In this document: positions 1-7,810 of the stretch, piece by piece
Layout of the letters: each line of letters begins with the position of its first letter
How positions within the stretch are numbered: position 1 is the stretch's first letter
Source of the DNA: Opitutaceae bacterium
Lineage (GTDB): Bacteria > Verrucomicrobiota > Verrucomicrobiia > Opitutales > Opitutaceae
Direction of reading: 5' to 3'
Assembly: GCA_041395105.1 (NCBI GenBank)
Contig: JAWLBB010000005.1
Span: 215,092 to 279,091 of the forward strand
DNA: 64,000 bases
Notes under the pieces: generated by a model
Database searches by the model: none
What the model was told of the DNA's origin: nothing
The model's input: only the letters and a program-made list of their open reading frames with translations
Position numbers and translations under genes: made by a program

Positions 1-418
1 AAACGATCCACTCCGCCAGAGCCCCCCTTGGCGGGTGTTCGCCACCCTCAGTGACCTCTACCGGCGCTTCGTCCAACAGGATAATGTCTGTTTCATCCGA
101 GGATTGTCCGATCAGGAGGAAGAAACAAAGGCTGACGAACAGGTAGAGCCGAAGCGGAGGGATCTGACTGGCCCGGGCGCCGTCCAGGAAACGCCTGGTC
201 AGAAATCCGGGTCGAAAGAGGAGGGCAAAGAGTCCCCGGGGCACCTTGCCATCCAGATTCAGGAAGGTGGAGGTCACCTCCGAAACCAGCCCGCGCCAGT
301 CCCGGCGAAAGTCGAGATCGCGCTGACCACATTGACCACAATAGGCGCCGGTCAGATCGGATCCACAATTGCGGCAGCGGGGAAAGTCAGGTCGGGGGGT
401 GTCCATTGATCGATCCAT
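1..418 (-). CDS. DUF3667-type membrane protein, N-terminal part (runs off the left edge)
   Basis: The reading frame on the minus strand is open from an ATG at 418 (a second in-frame ATG lies at 406) to the window edge, giving about 139 residues. Near the N-terminus is a zinc-ribbon-like CRNCG...YCGQCGQ pattern. It is followed by a stretch resembling the DUF3667 signature (TFLNLDGKVPRGL, then LFRPGFLTRRFLDG) and then PPLRLYLFVSLCFFLLIG, the start of a membrane segment. This order (two CxxC knuckles, a conserved amphipathic stretch, then transmembrane helices) is typical of DUF3667 proteins, whose function is unknown. The C-terminal part is missing because the window ends. The gene is divergent from the padR-like gene, and its start lies about 140 bp from the operator at 563-588. 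Confidence 0.75.
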   Translation of the reverse strand, partial: MDRSMDTPRPDFPRCRNCGSDLTGAYCGQCGQRDLDFRRDWRGLVSEVTSTFLNLDGKVPRGLFALLFRPGFLTRRFLDGARASQIPPLRLYLFVSLCFFLLIGQSSDETDIILLDEAPVEVTEGGEHPPRGALAEWIV

Positions 419-555
419 GGGAAAATGCGCAACCCGCCGGTTCAGGCAAGTCTGGCGGCCGTATGCCGCACGAAGCAACGACCTGGGGATTCCCTTCACC
501 GGCCGGGACCGGCGGCGATTCCTTCTCTCCCGGGATCCAATCGAAGGCAAAGCAC

Positions 556-590
556 TTGACATTACGAATCGTAGTATTACGATTCGTATT
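556..590 (+). promoter_or_regulatory. Promoter with perfect inverted-repeat operator for the PadR gene
   Basis: TTGACA (556-561) and TACGAT (578-583), 16 bp apart, form a good sigma70-like promoter. TACGAATCGTA (563-573) and TACGATTCGTA (578-588) form a perfect 11-bp inverted repeat with a 4-bp spacer, covering the spacer and -10 region. The ATG of the PadR gene begins at 592, so a transcript starting about 7 bp after the -10 would be leaderless or nearly so. Autoregulation by the PadR protein is the obvious inference. Confidence 0.7.
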
Positions 591-591
591 A

Positions 592-1161
592 ATGAGTGAC
601 CGCTCGCATCTCTCCACTCTGAGCACCTCCATTCTCTGCCAACTCCTCGACCGACCCCAGACCGGCTACGCGCTGAAGCGGAGTTTCGAGGACACGCCCA
701 TGGGGCATTTCAGTTCGAGCCCCGGCGCACTCTATCCTGCACTTCAGCGGATGGAGAAGGCCGGCTGGATCGCCGGTCGGATCGCCAACCCGAAGGCGCT
801 CCGATCGCGACGAATCTACCGGATCACCGGGAGGGGGAAGGATACGTTGAAAGTCTCCTTCATGGAGCCCATCACGAGGGACAATATCATCCATGACATG
901 GACCTGCTCCTCCTCCGGTTCGCCTTCATGACACCCCTGCTCGGGCGACGTGCCACCCTTTCCTACCTCGAAAAACTCGCCGGTCACCTGAAGACCTACG
1001 TCGCCGAGCTGAACGAGGCGGCCAGGCAGTTGACCGACAGGCCGCCGGAGGGTGCACTCGCGCTCCAACACGGGATCGACGGCTACCGGACATCCCTTCA
1101 GTGGGCGGAATCCACCCTGCTGAAACTCACCAGAATCCACCAGAAGGAGAAAAAACCATGA
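592..1161 (+). CDS. PadR-family transcriptional regulator
   Basis: A 189-residue protein with the PadR layout. The N-terminal winged helix (about residues 8-85) contains the typical GYALKR and SPGALYPALQRMEKAGWI stretches (recognition helix and wing entry). An alpha-helical C-terminal dimerisation domain resembling the Vir_act_alpha_C type follows. The ATG at 592 is preferred over upstream in-frame codons because the family's winged helix begins directly after it and because promoter and operator lie immediately upstream. The next gene starts inside its stop codon (ATGA at 1158-1161), so the two are translationally coupled and the regulator probably controls the secreted protein that follows. 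The ligand is unknown. Confidence 0.85.
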   Translation: MSDRSHLSTLSTSILCQLLDRPQTGYALKRSFEDTPMGHFSSSPGALYPALQRMEKAGWIAGRIANPKALRSRRIYRITGRGKDTLKVSFMEPITRDNIIHDMDLLLLRFAFMTPLLGRRATLSYLEKLAGHLKTYVAELNEAARQLTDRPPEGALALQHGIDGYRTSLQWAESTLLKLTRIHQKEKKP

Positions 1162-2054
1162 AACACCACCACCCTGCCCGGGCTTTGCTTGCCCTTTTGA
1201 GCGCATCATCAATGGCCATCGCCCAAGGGTCCGACGCGACCGACCTGTCGACCCCGCGAGCGGTCGGCACCCATCCCTACGAGTTCGTGACCGCCTACCT
1301 CAGTTACGCACCCGACGGCTCCCGCCTGGGTGCGGAGGAGACCCGCATGGAGTGCGACGTGACCATCCGCGCCGACCACCGGCAACAATTGACCTGCCGC
1401 CGTTTCGAGCTGAAGGACAAGGACGGGGTCACCAGACGCATTCCCGCTCTCGAAGGTTGGGAGAATGTCATGGACGAACAGGCCGCCGAGGTTCTGGGCA
1501 TCGCGCACGCCGATTTTCAGGGCCTGACGACCGATGACGGGCAGCCCCTCAGTCCGGACCTTGCCTACCGCGTCTACAACACGTTCGTCGATTTCTACGC
1601 ATTCAACAACATCTTTGCCCAACCGGTGTCCGCAGAGACCGGACGCAGCATCGCCGATCTCACGTCGATGGGTGTGGAAATCGAGCATTACTCGGCCTAT
1701 TCGGAGCCTCCGGTCGATCTGGGTGATTCGGTGAAGAAGGGATCCTATTTCAAAAACGGCCGGGTGACGCTGGAATGGCTTGGAAACGGCACCGTGAAGA
1801 CGCAGCCCTGCGCCATTGTGTCCTTCGACAGCGGCGAATCGTCGTTCCAGATGCTGATGGAGCCCGCCCCGGGTTACGCCATGGAAGTCAAGGGCGGGTC
1901 GCACTATTGGGGAACCCTATTCATCAATCTCGACGATTACTGGGTTGAAAAGGCGACCTTCAGGGAATTCGTCACGACCCGGATGGTCATGGGCGAAGAC
2001 CCGCCGATGTCCGCCCTGATCCAGCGGATGGGAACGATCCGGCGGGTTCGGTAG
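1158..2054 (+). CDS. Secreted protein of unknown function, coupled to PadR
   Basis: A 298-residue product starting at ATG 1158, which overlaps the stop of the PadR gene; a good Shine-Dalgarno AAGGAG lies at 1144-1149 inside the regulator gene. The N-terminus (MKHHHPARALLALLSASSMAIAQG) is a signal peptide with probable cleavage after AIAQ. No catalytic motif or known domain was recognised. The mature part contains one Cys pair (near the C of RMECDV and that of LTCRRF) and several Trp/Tyr-rich segments towards the C-terminus. By position it is a PadR-controlled periplasmic or outer-membrane-facing protein. Function is not assigned. Confidence 0.7.
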   Translation: MKHHHPARALLALLSASSMAIAQGSDATDLSTPRAVGTHPYEFVTAYLSYAPDGSRLGAEETRMECDVTIRADHRQQLTCRRFELKDKDGVTRRIPALEGWENVMDEQAAEVLGIAHADFQGLTTDDGQPLSPDLAYRVYNTFVDFYAFNNIFAQPVSAETGRSIADLTSMGVEIEHYSAYSEPPVDLGDSVKKGSYFKNGRVTLEWLGNGTVKTQPCAIVSFDSGESSFQMLMEPAPGYAMEVKGGSHYWGTLFINLDDYWVEKATFREFVTTRMVMGEDPPMSALIQRMGTIRRVR

Positions 2055-2345
2055 TCGAAGCGGGCCAGGGCAGGATGGGCCCCTGCGCCACGCAGGTGAA
2101 GAAACTCCGGTCTGGGAGACGACGCATCGGGATCTGTTTTCCGGATGCGTCCGCCCCTCAAGGTCCCGGGCGGCGCATGATAATATCCCGGGTTAGGCGG
2201 ACTACTGATTTGTCCGCCCCGGGTTTCCTTCTCGCGATCCCGGGAAAAGTGCAGAACGAATTGCCCTGGTCCCAGCCGCAATGTAGCCTGCTGGAAAAGA
2301 GGGTCTCCCGCCCCTACCCCGACCGCCGGGGCGGACACCATCACG

Positions 2346-3824
2346 ATGAGAGTCCTGCTGCTTTACCCGGAGTTCCCGGATACTTTCTGGAGTTTCAAGC
2401 ACGTCTTGAAATTCATCCGGAAGCGCGCGGCCCTGCCTCCCCTGGGCCTGCTCACGATTGCCCCGATGCTGCCCGAAAACTGGGAGAAGCGTCTGATCGA
2501 CGTCAACGTGACCCCCATGACGGACAAGGATCTTGCGTGGGCGGACATCGTCCTGATCAGCGCCATGATCGCCCAAAGGGACTCCGCAGCGGAGCTGATC
2601 GCACGTTGCCGGGCCGCTGGAAAAATCCTCGTGGCCGGGGGTCCTCTCTTCACCGTCGAATACAACCAGTTCCCCGACGTCGACCACTTCGTGCTGAACG
2701 AAGCGGAGGTCACCCTGCCGGGATTCCTGGAAGACTTCGCCAGGGGCGAGGCCCGCAGGGTCTACCAGACCGACACCCTGCCTGAAGTGAGCATGACCCC
2801 TGCGCCAGACTGGGGACTGGCGGACCTGAAACGCTATGCCTCCATGAGTATCCAGTACTCGCGCGGTTGTCCCTTCGACTGCGAATTCTGCAGTGTGACC
2901 GCCATGTTCGGACACCGTCCCCGCGTCAAATCCCCGGCACAGGTACTGGCGGAGTTGGACGGACTCTGGAGCGCGGGCTGGCGGGGAACCGTCTTTTTCG
3001 TCGACGACAATTTCATCGGCAACAAACGCTCCCTCCGCGAGGATCTGCTGCCGGCCCTGATTCAATGGCGAAAAGGCAGACGAGGCTTCACCTTTTACAC
3101 CGAAGCATCGATCAACCTGGCCGACGACCCGGGGCTGATGGAGCAGATGGTGGCGGCCGGCTTCGACCAGGTCTTCATCGGCATCGAAACACCGGAGGAA
3201 GCCAGTCTGGCCGAATGCAACAAGCGTCAGAACCGAAGCCGTGATCTCATCGCCGACATCAAGCGCATCCAACGTGCCGGGCTTCAGGTCCAGGGCGGCT
3301 TCATCGTGGGATTCGACAACGATCCGCCGTCCATTTTCCAGCGCCAGATCGAGTTCATCCAGGCAAGCGGGATTGTCACCGCCATGGTCGGAATCCTGCA
3401 GGCAATCCCCGGAACCAAGCTATATGACCGCCTCTTGCAGCAGGGTCGACTCCTTGGCAACACGACGGGCGACAACGTGGATGGCACGACGAACTTTGTT
3501 TCCCGGATGAACGTCGACACACTCCGCGACGGATACCGCCGACTGATGGACCATATCTATGCACCGGGTCCCTATTACCGGCGCATCCGCACCTTTCTGA
3601 GGGAGTTTCAGCCCTCACCTCTTCCCGGCGGGATGAAGTGGCGAAACTTCCGCGCCTTCATGCAGGCCAACATCCGGCTCGGAGTGATCGGTCGCGAGCG
3701 GTTTCACTATTGGGGACTTCTCATCTGGACCTTCTTTCGCCGACCCCGCCTGCTGACAACGGCCGTAACGCTTTCGATCTACGGTTTCCACTTCCGGCGC
3801 TGCTGCGCCGGACTGGAAGCCTGA
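2346..3824 (+). CDS. B12-binding-domain radical SAM protein (DUF4070 type)
   Basis: 492 residues. Residues 1-150 form a Rossmann-like cobalamin-binding domain (MRVLLLYPEFPDTFW, LISAMIAQR, VAGGPLFT). The radical SAM core follows with the [4Fe-4S] motif C175-x3-C179-x2-C182 in RGCPFDCEFC, and then FFVDDNFIGN and GIETPEEASL, typical of this subfamily. The C-terminal third resembles DUF4070. Members are thought to be cobalamin-dependent radical SAM enzymes, some of them methylases such as the hopanoid-modifying ones, but the substrate cannot be deduced here. It is not a sulfatase-maturing enzyme, since it lacks the SPASM-type Cys clusters. It stands alone between a secreted protein and a convergent sialidase-like gene. 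The upstream 290 bp (2055-2345) shows no obvious gene. Confidence 0.85.
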   Translation: MRVLLLYPEFPDTFWSFKHVLKFIRKRAALPPLGLLTIAPMLPENWEKRLIDVNVTPMTDKDLAWADIVLISAMIAQRDSAAELIARCRAAGKILVAGGPLFTVEYNQFPDVDHFVLNEAEVTLPGFLEDFARGEARRVYQTDTLPEVSMTPAPDWGLADLKRYASMSIQYSRGCPFDCEFCSVTAMFGHRPRVKSPAQVLAELDGLWSAGWRGTVFFVDDNFIGNKRSLREDLLPALIQWRKGRRGFTFYTEASINLADDPGLMEQMVAAGFDQVFIGIETPEEASLAECNKRQNRSRDLIADIKRIQRAGLQVQGGFIVGFDNDPPSIFQRQIEFIQASGIVTAMVGILQAIPGTKLYDRLLQQGRLLGNTTGDNVDGTTNFVSRMNVDTLRDGYRRLMDHIYAPGPYYRRIRTFLREFQPSPLPGGMKWRNFRAFMQANIRLGVIGRERFHYWGLLIWTFFRRPRLLTTAVTLSIYGFHFRRCCAGLEA

Positions 3825-3839
3825 GGGGTTGCCCTGCAA

Positions 3840-4949
3840 TCAGGGAGTCCAGATGGTGAAGGCAATGTGCTGGTTGGGCCGCTCCGGGGTGGCGATGTAG
3901 TAGCAGACGAAAATCCGGCCGTCGGGGAGCAGAATCGCCTTGGGGTAACCGAGGTCGTAGGTCAATCCGTCGTCGCGCAGAATGATCTCATGGCCCCAGG
4001 TCTTGCCCTCGTCGCTGCTGACCTTGGCGCGGATGCCAAAGGGCGGTCCCCGAAAACCATACATAACCGCCACCCGGCCATCGGGCAGACGGACCAACGC
4101 CGGCGGGTTGCCGTTGTGATGGGTGGTGTCGGTGAAAGCGACCGTGCTCTGCTTGCTCCAGCTGCGACCGTTGTCATCGGAATACTCGGCCTCGATGAAG
4201 TTCATATCGAGGCGCCCCAGATCTTCATCCTCGTGGGCATCCACCCGGCGTCGAACAGCCGAGAGCAGCCGGTGGTCCTCGAGTCGGACGGTCGAGGGCA
4301 TGACAGACCGGACACCGTAGGGATAACCGGTCATCCAGCCCTGAAACTGCCAGGTCAGGCCGCCATTGTCGGTGCGCGCTGAAAAGGCCCGATCCTGCAG
4401 GCCGGCCTGAACCGACGGCTCCTTGGCGGAAAGAAAAACCAGGAGGGTGTTTTCATCGTCAACCAGATAATCGGTGCGTGAGGTCAGGGGATTCTTCAAT
4501 CCAAAATCGGGAAACGCGAAAGGACCCATCCAATTCCGGCCGCGATCTTCGGAATACCAGAAACGATCGTTGCGGCTGCGGAAGGCGAAGTCCGGGTTTG
4601 AGAAGTCCATCGGCTTGTCCAAGGAGGCGAACTCGCTTCGACTGAAAGCATCCGTCGGACCATTTTCCCAAGTCTTGCCGCCGTCCCGGCTTCGGGCAAA
4701 GAAGGAGTAGCTCGGCTTGCTGCGATCGTAGGAATGTTGTTCCGGATAGAAGTGGTAGGTCGCTTCACTGTGGAGAATGAGAATCTCATTCCCCCAGTGC
4801 CAGATGGCGCCATTGGCCGGCCAGGCGGCAAAGCGACCTTCCTTGTGGTAGACAATGCCGCTTTCCATTTCCAGGCCCTGAACCAGGGATCCCAAAATGG
4901 AGAAGGCGGCGACAACAAGGGGCAAACGGGGATTCATGACAAAAACCAT
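3840..4949 (-). CDS. Exported BNR/Asp-box sialidase-like hydrolase
   Basis: A 369-residue protein with an N-terminal hydrophobic signal segment (LPLVVAAFSILGSLVQG) and at least four Asp-box repeats (SRDGGKTW, SEDRGRNW, SDDNGRSW, SSDEGKTW) spaced along a six-bladed beta-propeller-like chain, as in family GH33 sialidases and related exo-hydrolases. The start could be the ATG at 4949 or the one at 4937; neither has a strong Shine-Dalgarno. Members of this broad group act on sialic-acid-like or other terminal sugars outside the cytoplasm. The exact specificity cannot be read from motifs. It is convergent with the radical SAM gene, with only 15 bp between them. Confidence 0.75.
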   Translation of the reverse strand: MVFVMNPRLPLVVAAFSILGSLVQGLEMESGIVYHKEGRFAAWPANGAIWHWGNEILILHSEATYHFYPEQHSYDRSKPSYSFFARSRDGGKTWENGPTDAFSRSEFASLDKPMDFSNPDFAFRSRNDRFWYSEDRGRNWMGPFAFPDFGLKNPLTSRTDYLVDDENTLLVFLSAKEPSVQAGLQDRAFSARTDNGGLTWQFQGWMTGYPYGVRSVMPSTVRLEDHRLLSAVRRRVDAHEDEDLGRLDMNFIEAEYSDDNGRSWSKQSTVAFTDTTHHNGNPPALVRLPDGRVAVMYGFRGPPFGIRAKVSSDEGKTWGHEIILRDDGLTYDLGYPKAILLPDGRIFVCYYIATPERPNQHIAFTIWTP

Positions 4950-5076
4950 ATCTTCACCAGGATCAGATGCAAGACAGGCAATGGCGTCCCGGCTTTAGGG
5001 GTGGCACCGCGTTTCAGCAAATGCAGTTCGCCCGCCGGTCCGCATCAGCCCGCCAATTCGCCCCGGAACTCCCTCG

Positions 5077-6399
5077 CTAACATTCCAGTCCGGGAAAGGG
5101 GTCGAACCTCTCCTCCATCCACTGATCCAACCTGTCCCTGCACTGCTGCTTCCTGGCGGCATACTCCGCTTCATAGGCCAGGTTCCGGGTTTCACCGGGA
5201 TCCGCCTCCAGATCAAAGAGCTGCTCCCGGTCCGTCCCGGTGGAGAAGCGCCCGTATTTGAAGCGGGCGTCGCGAATCATGCGTCCGTAAACGCCGCCGG
5301 TCACTCCGTATTCGGGGGCAAGGTCGGCCTCACTGACGACAAAGTCATGGCCTTTCGCACCCGGTTGGCCTTCGAGAACCGGCCGCAGGCTGCGGCCAGT
5401 CAGACCCTCCGGGATCGGGAGGCCCGCGTAATCCAGGACTGTCGGGAAGAAGTCGAGATTCATGCTGACCAGGTTCCGGGTGTCGACACTGCCGGCAAGG
5501 TTGCAGGAAGGCGGCCGGATGATGAAGGGAACCCGCGCCACTTCCTCATAGAAGAGTGTCTTCTGGTTCCAGCGGTGTGAGGCTGCCCCGTCCCCGTGAT
5601 CACTGCTGAAAAGGATCACGGTATTGCGGTCCTGGCCACTGCGCTGCAATTCACTTAGGATCTGACCGATCCCGGTGTCGACCTGCTCCACCAGACGGTA
5701 ATAGGCCCACAGGTACTGCCGCCAGAGATCCTCACCCCAATCCACGGTCGGGTAGAGAGACGGAGCCAGGCGCTGGGCGTCGCGGATGACGCTCGGCTCC
5801 GGCCGCGGAATCTCGAAATTCCCCGGCAGCGGCGGACAGGCCTCGGCTGCGGGAGCTGCGGGAATCGGGCCGTTGGGCAGGCGGCCACCCATTCCCGCCG
5901 TGATCCGGGCCCACTCGCAGATATCGTGAGGGTTGACGAAGCCGGCCACGAGAAAGAAGGGATTCGCCCGCTCCTGCCGCAGGAATTCGATGGCCGCTCC
6001 GGGCACATCCGGGTCGACTCCGTTCGGCCGGGCATGCCGCACATGGTCGAACCCATGCCATTCCCGGTCGTCCGCACTGCGCGGGATATGCCATTTGCCG
6101 ACGTAACCCGTGTCATACCCTGCGGCCCTCAGCAGCGGAGCCAGGGGCGGGCGATCAACGGGATGGTCATCGGTATTGAAGGTCACCCCGTTTTCATGAG
6201 GCATGGTCCCGGTCAGCCAGCTGGTCCGTGAGGGCACACAGATCGGGTCCGTGCAGTAGGCCCGTTCGAAACGGATCCCCCCGTCCGACAGCCAATCCAT
6301 GGCCGGCGTCCGCAAATGCGGGTTGCCCGCACAACTCATGGCCCGGGAGCCCTGCTGATCCGTCCAGATGAAGAGGATATTGGGCCGCGGCTTGGTCAT
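5077..6399 (-). CDS. Sulfatase (S1 type), no signal peptide
   Basis: 440 residues from ATG 6399. The start MTKPRPNILFIWTDQQ matches the usual sulfatase N-terminus, so longer upstream starts are rejected. The formylglycine motif is C54-V-P-S-R (CVPSRTSWLTG), and SSDHGDG carries the second metal-binding cluster. The protein would remove sulfate from a sugar or phenolic ester after Cys54 is converted to formylglycine. There is no signal peptide, so it probably acts in the cytoplasm on imported substrates. It is divergent from the UroD-like gene at 6502, sharing a 102-bp promoter region. No maturation enzyme is encoded in the window. Confidence 0.88.
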   Translation of the reverse strand: MTKPRPNILFIWTDQQGSRAMSCAGNPHLRTPAMDWLSDGGIRFERAYCTDPICVPSRTSWLTGTMPHENGVTFNTDDHPVDRPPLAPLLRAAGYDTGYVGKWHIPRSADDREWHGFDHVRHARPNGVDPDVPGAAIEFLRQERANPFFLVAGFVNPHDICEWARITAGMGGRLPNGPIPAAPAAEACPPLPGNFEIPRPEPSVIRDAQRLAPSLYPTVDWGEDLWRQYLWAYYRLVEQVDTGIGQILSELQRSGQDRNTVILFSSDHGDGAASHRWNQKTLFYEEVARVPFIIRPPSCNLAGSVDTRNLVSMNLDFFPTVLDYAGLPIPEGLTGRSLRPVLEGQPGAKGHDFVVSEADLAPEYGVTGGVYGRMIRDARFKYGRFSTGTDREQLFDLEADPGETRNLAYEAEYAARKQQCRDRLDQWMEERFDPFPGLEC

Positions 6400-6501
6400 G
6401 ACGACCACCAGCACAAACCCGGCGGTCGAACCTGCAAGGAAAACCGTTCGATCGGAAAGCGTATTCTTGGATTCCCGGACAGAGTCGATACGGTCAACTC
6501 C

Positions 6502-7455
6502 GTGACTCCGCGTGAAGTCTTTCTCGCCACTCTTGAACGTCGCCCACCGGACGGACGGGTCCCCCATTTTGAATTGGAGTTCTTTTTGACCATGGAAGCC
6601 TTTGGTCGGATTCATCCCTCGCAGAGGCGCTTTGACCAGTGGCTGCAGATGAGTGAAGCCGAGAGGGACCTCCACCGGAAGGATCTCGGCGATCTTTATG
6701 TGACGACCCTGCGGCGTTTCGACCTTTCAGGGATGATCTTCAATGAACCGAAGCAATGGAGGGACGAAGACATCCGCGCCTCACTTGACCATGCCCGGGC
6801 CATGGACCGGGGCGAACACGCCTTCTGTCTGCATGGCGACGCCACCTTCGGGGTGCCTGATGGCGAGCACATGATGGAATTCGTCATGGATCTGGCGGAC
6901 CATCCCCGGAAGATGAAGGATCTGGCCGCCCGCCGGGTCGACGAGAGACTCAAGCGCTCAGAGGCGATCCGGGGATGGGGGACGGTCGACGTCCTCGTGC
7001 TCTGCGCCGACTACTGCTTCAACCAGGGGCCTTTCCTCTCCCCGGCAATGTTCGATGAGTTTGTCACGCCCTATCTGACGCGCCTGATCCGGGGATCCAG
7101 GGAACTGGGGTTCCACGTGATCAAGCACACCGACGGCAATATCATGCCGATCCTCGACAGCCTGCTCGAGGGCGAACCCCACGCCCTGCACAGCCTCGAT
7201 CCACAGGGGCAGGTGGATCTGGCCGAGGTCAAACGGCGGGTCGGCCACCGTGTCTGCCTGATCGGCAATGTCAGCTGTGCCGCCCTCCAGACGGGAACCG
7301 ACGACGAGGTGGTCGCCGACGCCCGCCGCGCCCTGCGCGACGGCATGCCCGGCGGCGGCTACGTCTTCGGCACCAGCAACTGCATCTATACCGGGATGGC
7401 CCTCGAGCGCTACGAACTGATGCTCAAGGTCTGGCGCGAGGAAGGGGTGTATTGA
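6502..7455 (+). CDS. Uroporphyrinogen decarboxylase-family protein (UroD-like)
   Basis: 317 residues from GTG 6502 (VTPREVFLATLERR), chosen because UroD-family relatives of this catabolic group begin with a similar REVFLATL segment. The body carries HTDGNIMPILDSLLE, HSLDPQGQVDLAEVKRRVG and IGNVSC, resembling the metal-binding and substrate half of UroD-like barrel proteins. These relatives, common next to glycan catabolic genes in Verrucomicrobiota and Lentisphaerae, are not haem enzymes; some are corrinoid-linked methyltransferases. The role here is therefore open. It is divergent from a sulfatase. Its stop codon sits at the first unit of a tandem GATGGCA repeat. Confidence 0.75.
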   Translation: MTPREVFLATLERRPPDGRVPHFELEFFLTMEAFGRIHPSQRRFDQWLQMSEAERDLHRKDLGDLYVTTLRRFDLSGMIFNEPKQWRDEDIRASLDHARAMDRGEHAFCLHGDATFGVPDGEHMMEFVMDLADHPRKMKDLAARRVDERLKRSEAIRGWGTVDVLVLCADYCFNQGPFLSPAMFDEFVTPYLTRLIRGSRELGFHVIKHTDGNIMPILDSLLEGEPHALHSLDPQGQVDLAEVKRRVGHRVCLIGNVSCAALQTGTDDEVVADARRALRDGMPGGGYVFGTSNCIYTGMALERYELMLKVWREEGVY

Positions 7456-7492
7456 TGGCAGATGGCAGATGGCAGATGGCAGATGGCAGATG
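7454..7492 (+). repeat. Tandem heptamer repeat (GATGGCA)x5
   Basis: Five perfect copies of GATGGCA (7454-7488) and a partial sixth (GATG). The array begins inside the stop codon of the UroD-like gene (TGA at 7453-7455). It looks like a slippage-prone microsatellite outside coding sequence. Confidence 0.95.
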
Positions 7493-7514
7493 TAATGGAA
7501 TGTTTGTTACAGGC

Positions 7515-7583
7515 AAACAAAACGTAGCATGGACGGGTTTGTTTTGGGGTTGAAAACAAAACGTAGCAAACTACGGTTTGTTT
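7515..7583. repeat. CTACGGTTTGTTT palindromic repeat element, copy 1
   Basis: AAACAAAACGTAGCA occurs twice (7515-7529 and 7554-7568). The second copy faces CTACGGTTTGTTT (7571-7583), giving a 13-bp inverted repeat with one mismatch and a 4-nt loop. The same 14-mer ACTACGGTTTGTTT recurs at 45382-45395. It is probably a small dispersed intergenic repeat. The rest of 7584-7784 shows no gene. Confidence 0.75.
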
Positions 7584-7784
7584 GAAGAACCGGTGACTAT
7601 ACTGACTTCCCTATCACTGGGCCCTGTAGCCGCTCCAGTCCCTTGGGGCGATCCGCGACGGCACACGGCAAGGGACTGCCGTGACTGCAACTCGGCAGGT
7701 TAACAAGCGGACAGGAATTCGCCACCACAGTCTGCCACGAGCCTGCCGAATGGCTCTGTTGCGGTGGTCACCTGCCCCGGGGGA

Positions 7785-7804
7785 GCGGCGACAGAGCGCC
7801 GCTG
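7785..7804. repeat. REP-like hairpin downstream of sulfatase
   Basis: AGCGGCG (7785-7791), a six-base loop, and CGCCGCT (7798-7804) form a perfect 7-bp stem just after the minus-strand sulfatase stop at 7811. There is no T-run, so it is more like a repetitive palindrome than an intrinsic terminator. A related GCGCTGCTACA-containing hairpin lies near 37799-37822. Confidence 0.55.
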
Positions 7805-7810
7805 CTGCAC

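Noticed and set aside
93..368. Open frame of 91 codons on the minus strand at the left edge
   Set aside because: It overlaps the DUF3667 frame in another phase. The DUF3667 frame shows recognisable motifs and this one has arginine/serine-rich, shadow-like composition.
2346..3824. Radical SAM protein as a sulfatase-maturing enzyme
   Set aside because: It has a B12-binding N-terminal domain and a DUF4070-like C-terminus, and lacks the additional Cys clusters of anSME.
7454..7583. Possible CRISPR array because of short repeated units
   Set aside because: The units are contiguous heptamers and two 15-mers without regular spacers, and no cas gene is present.
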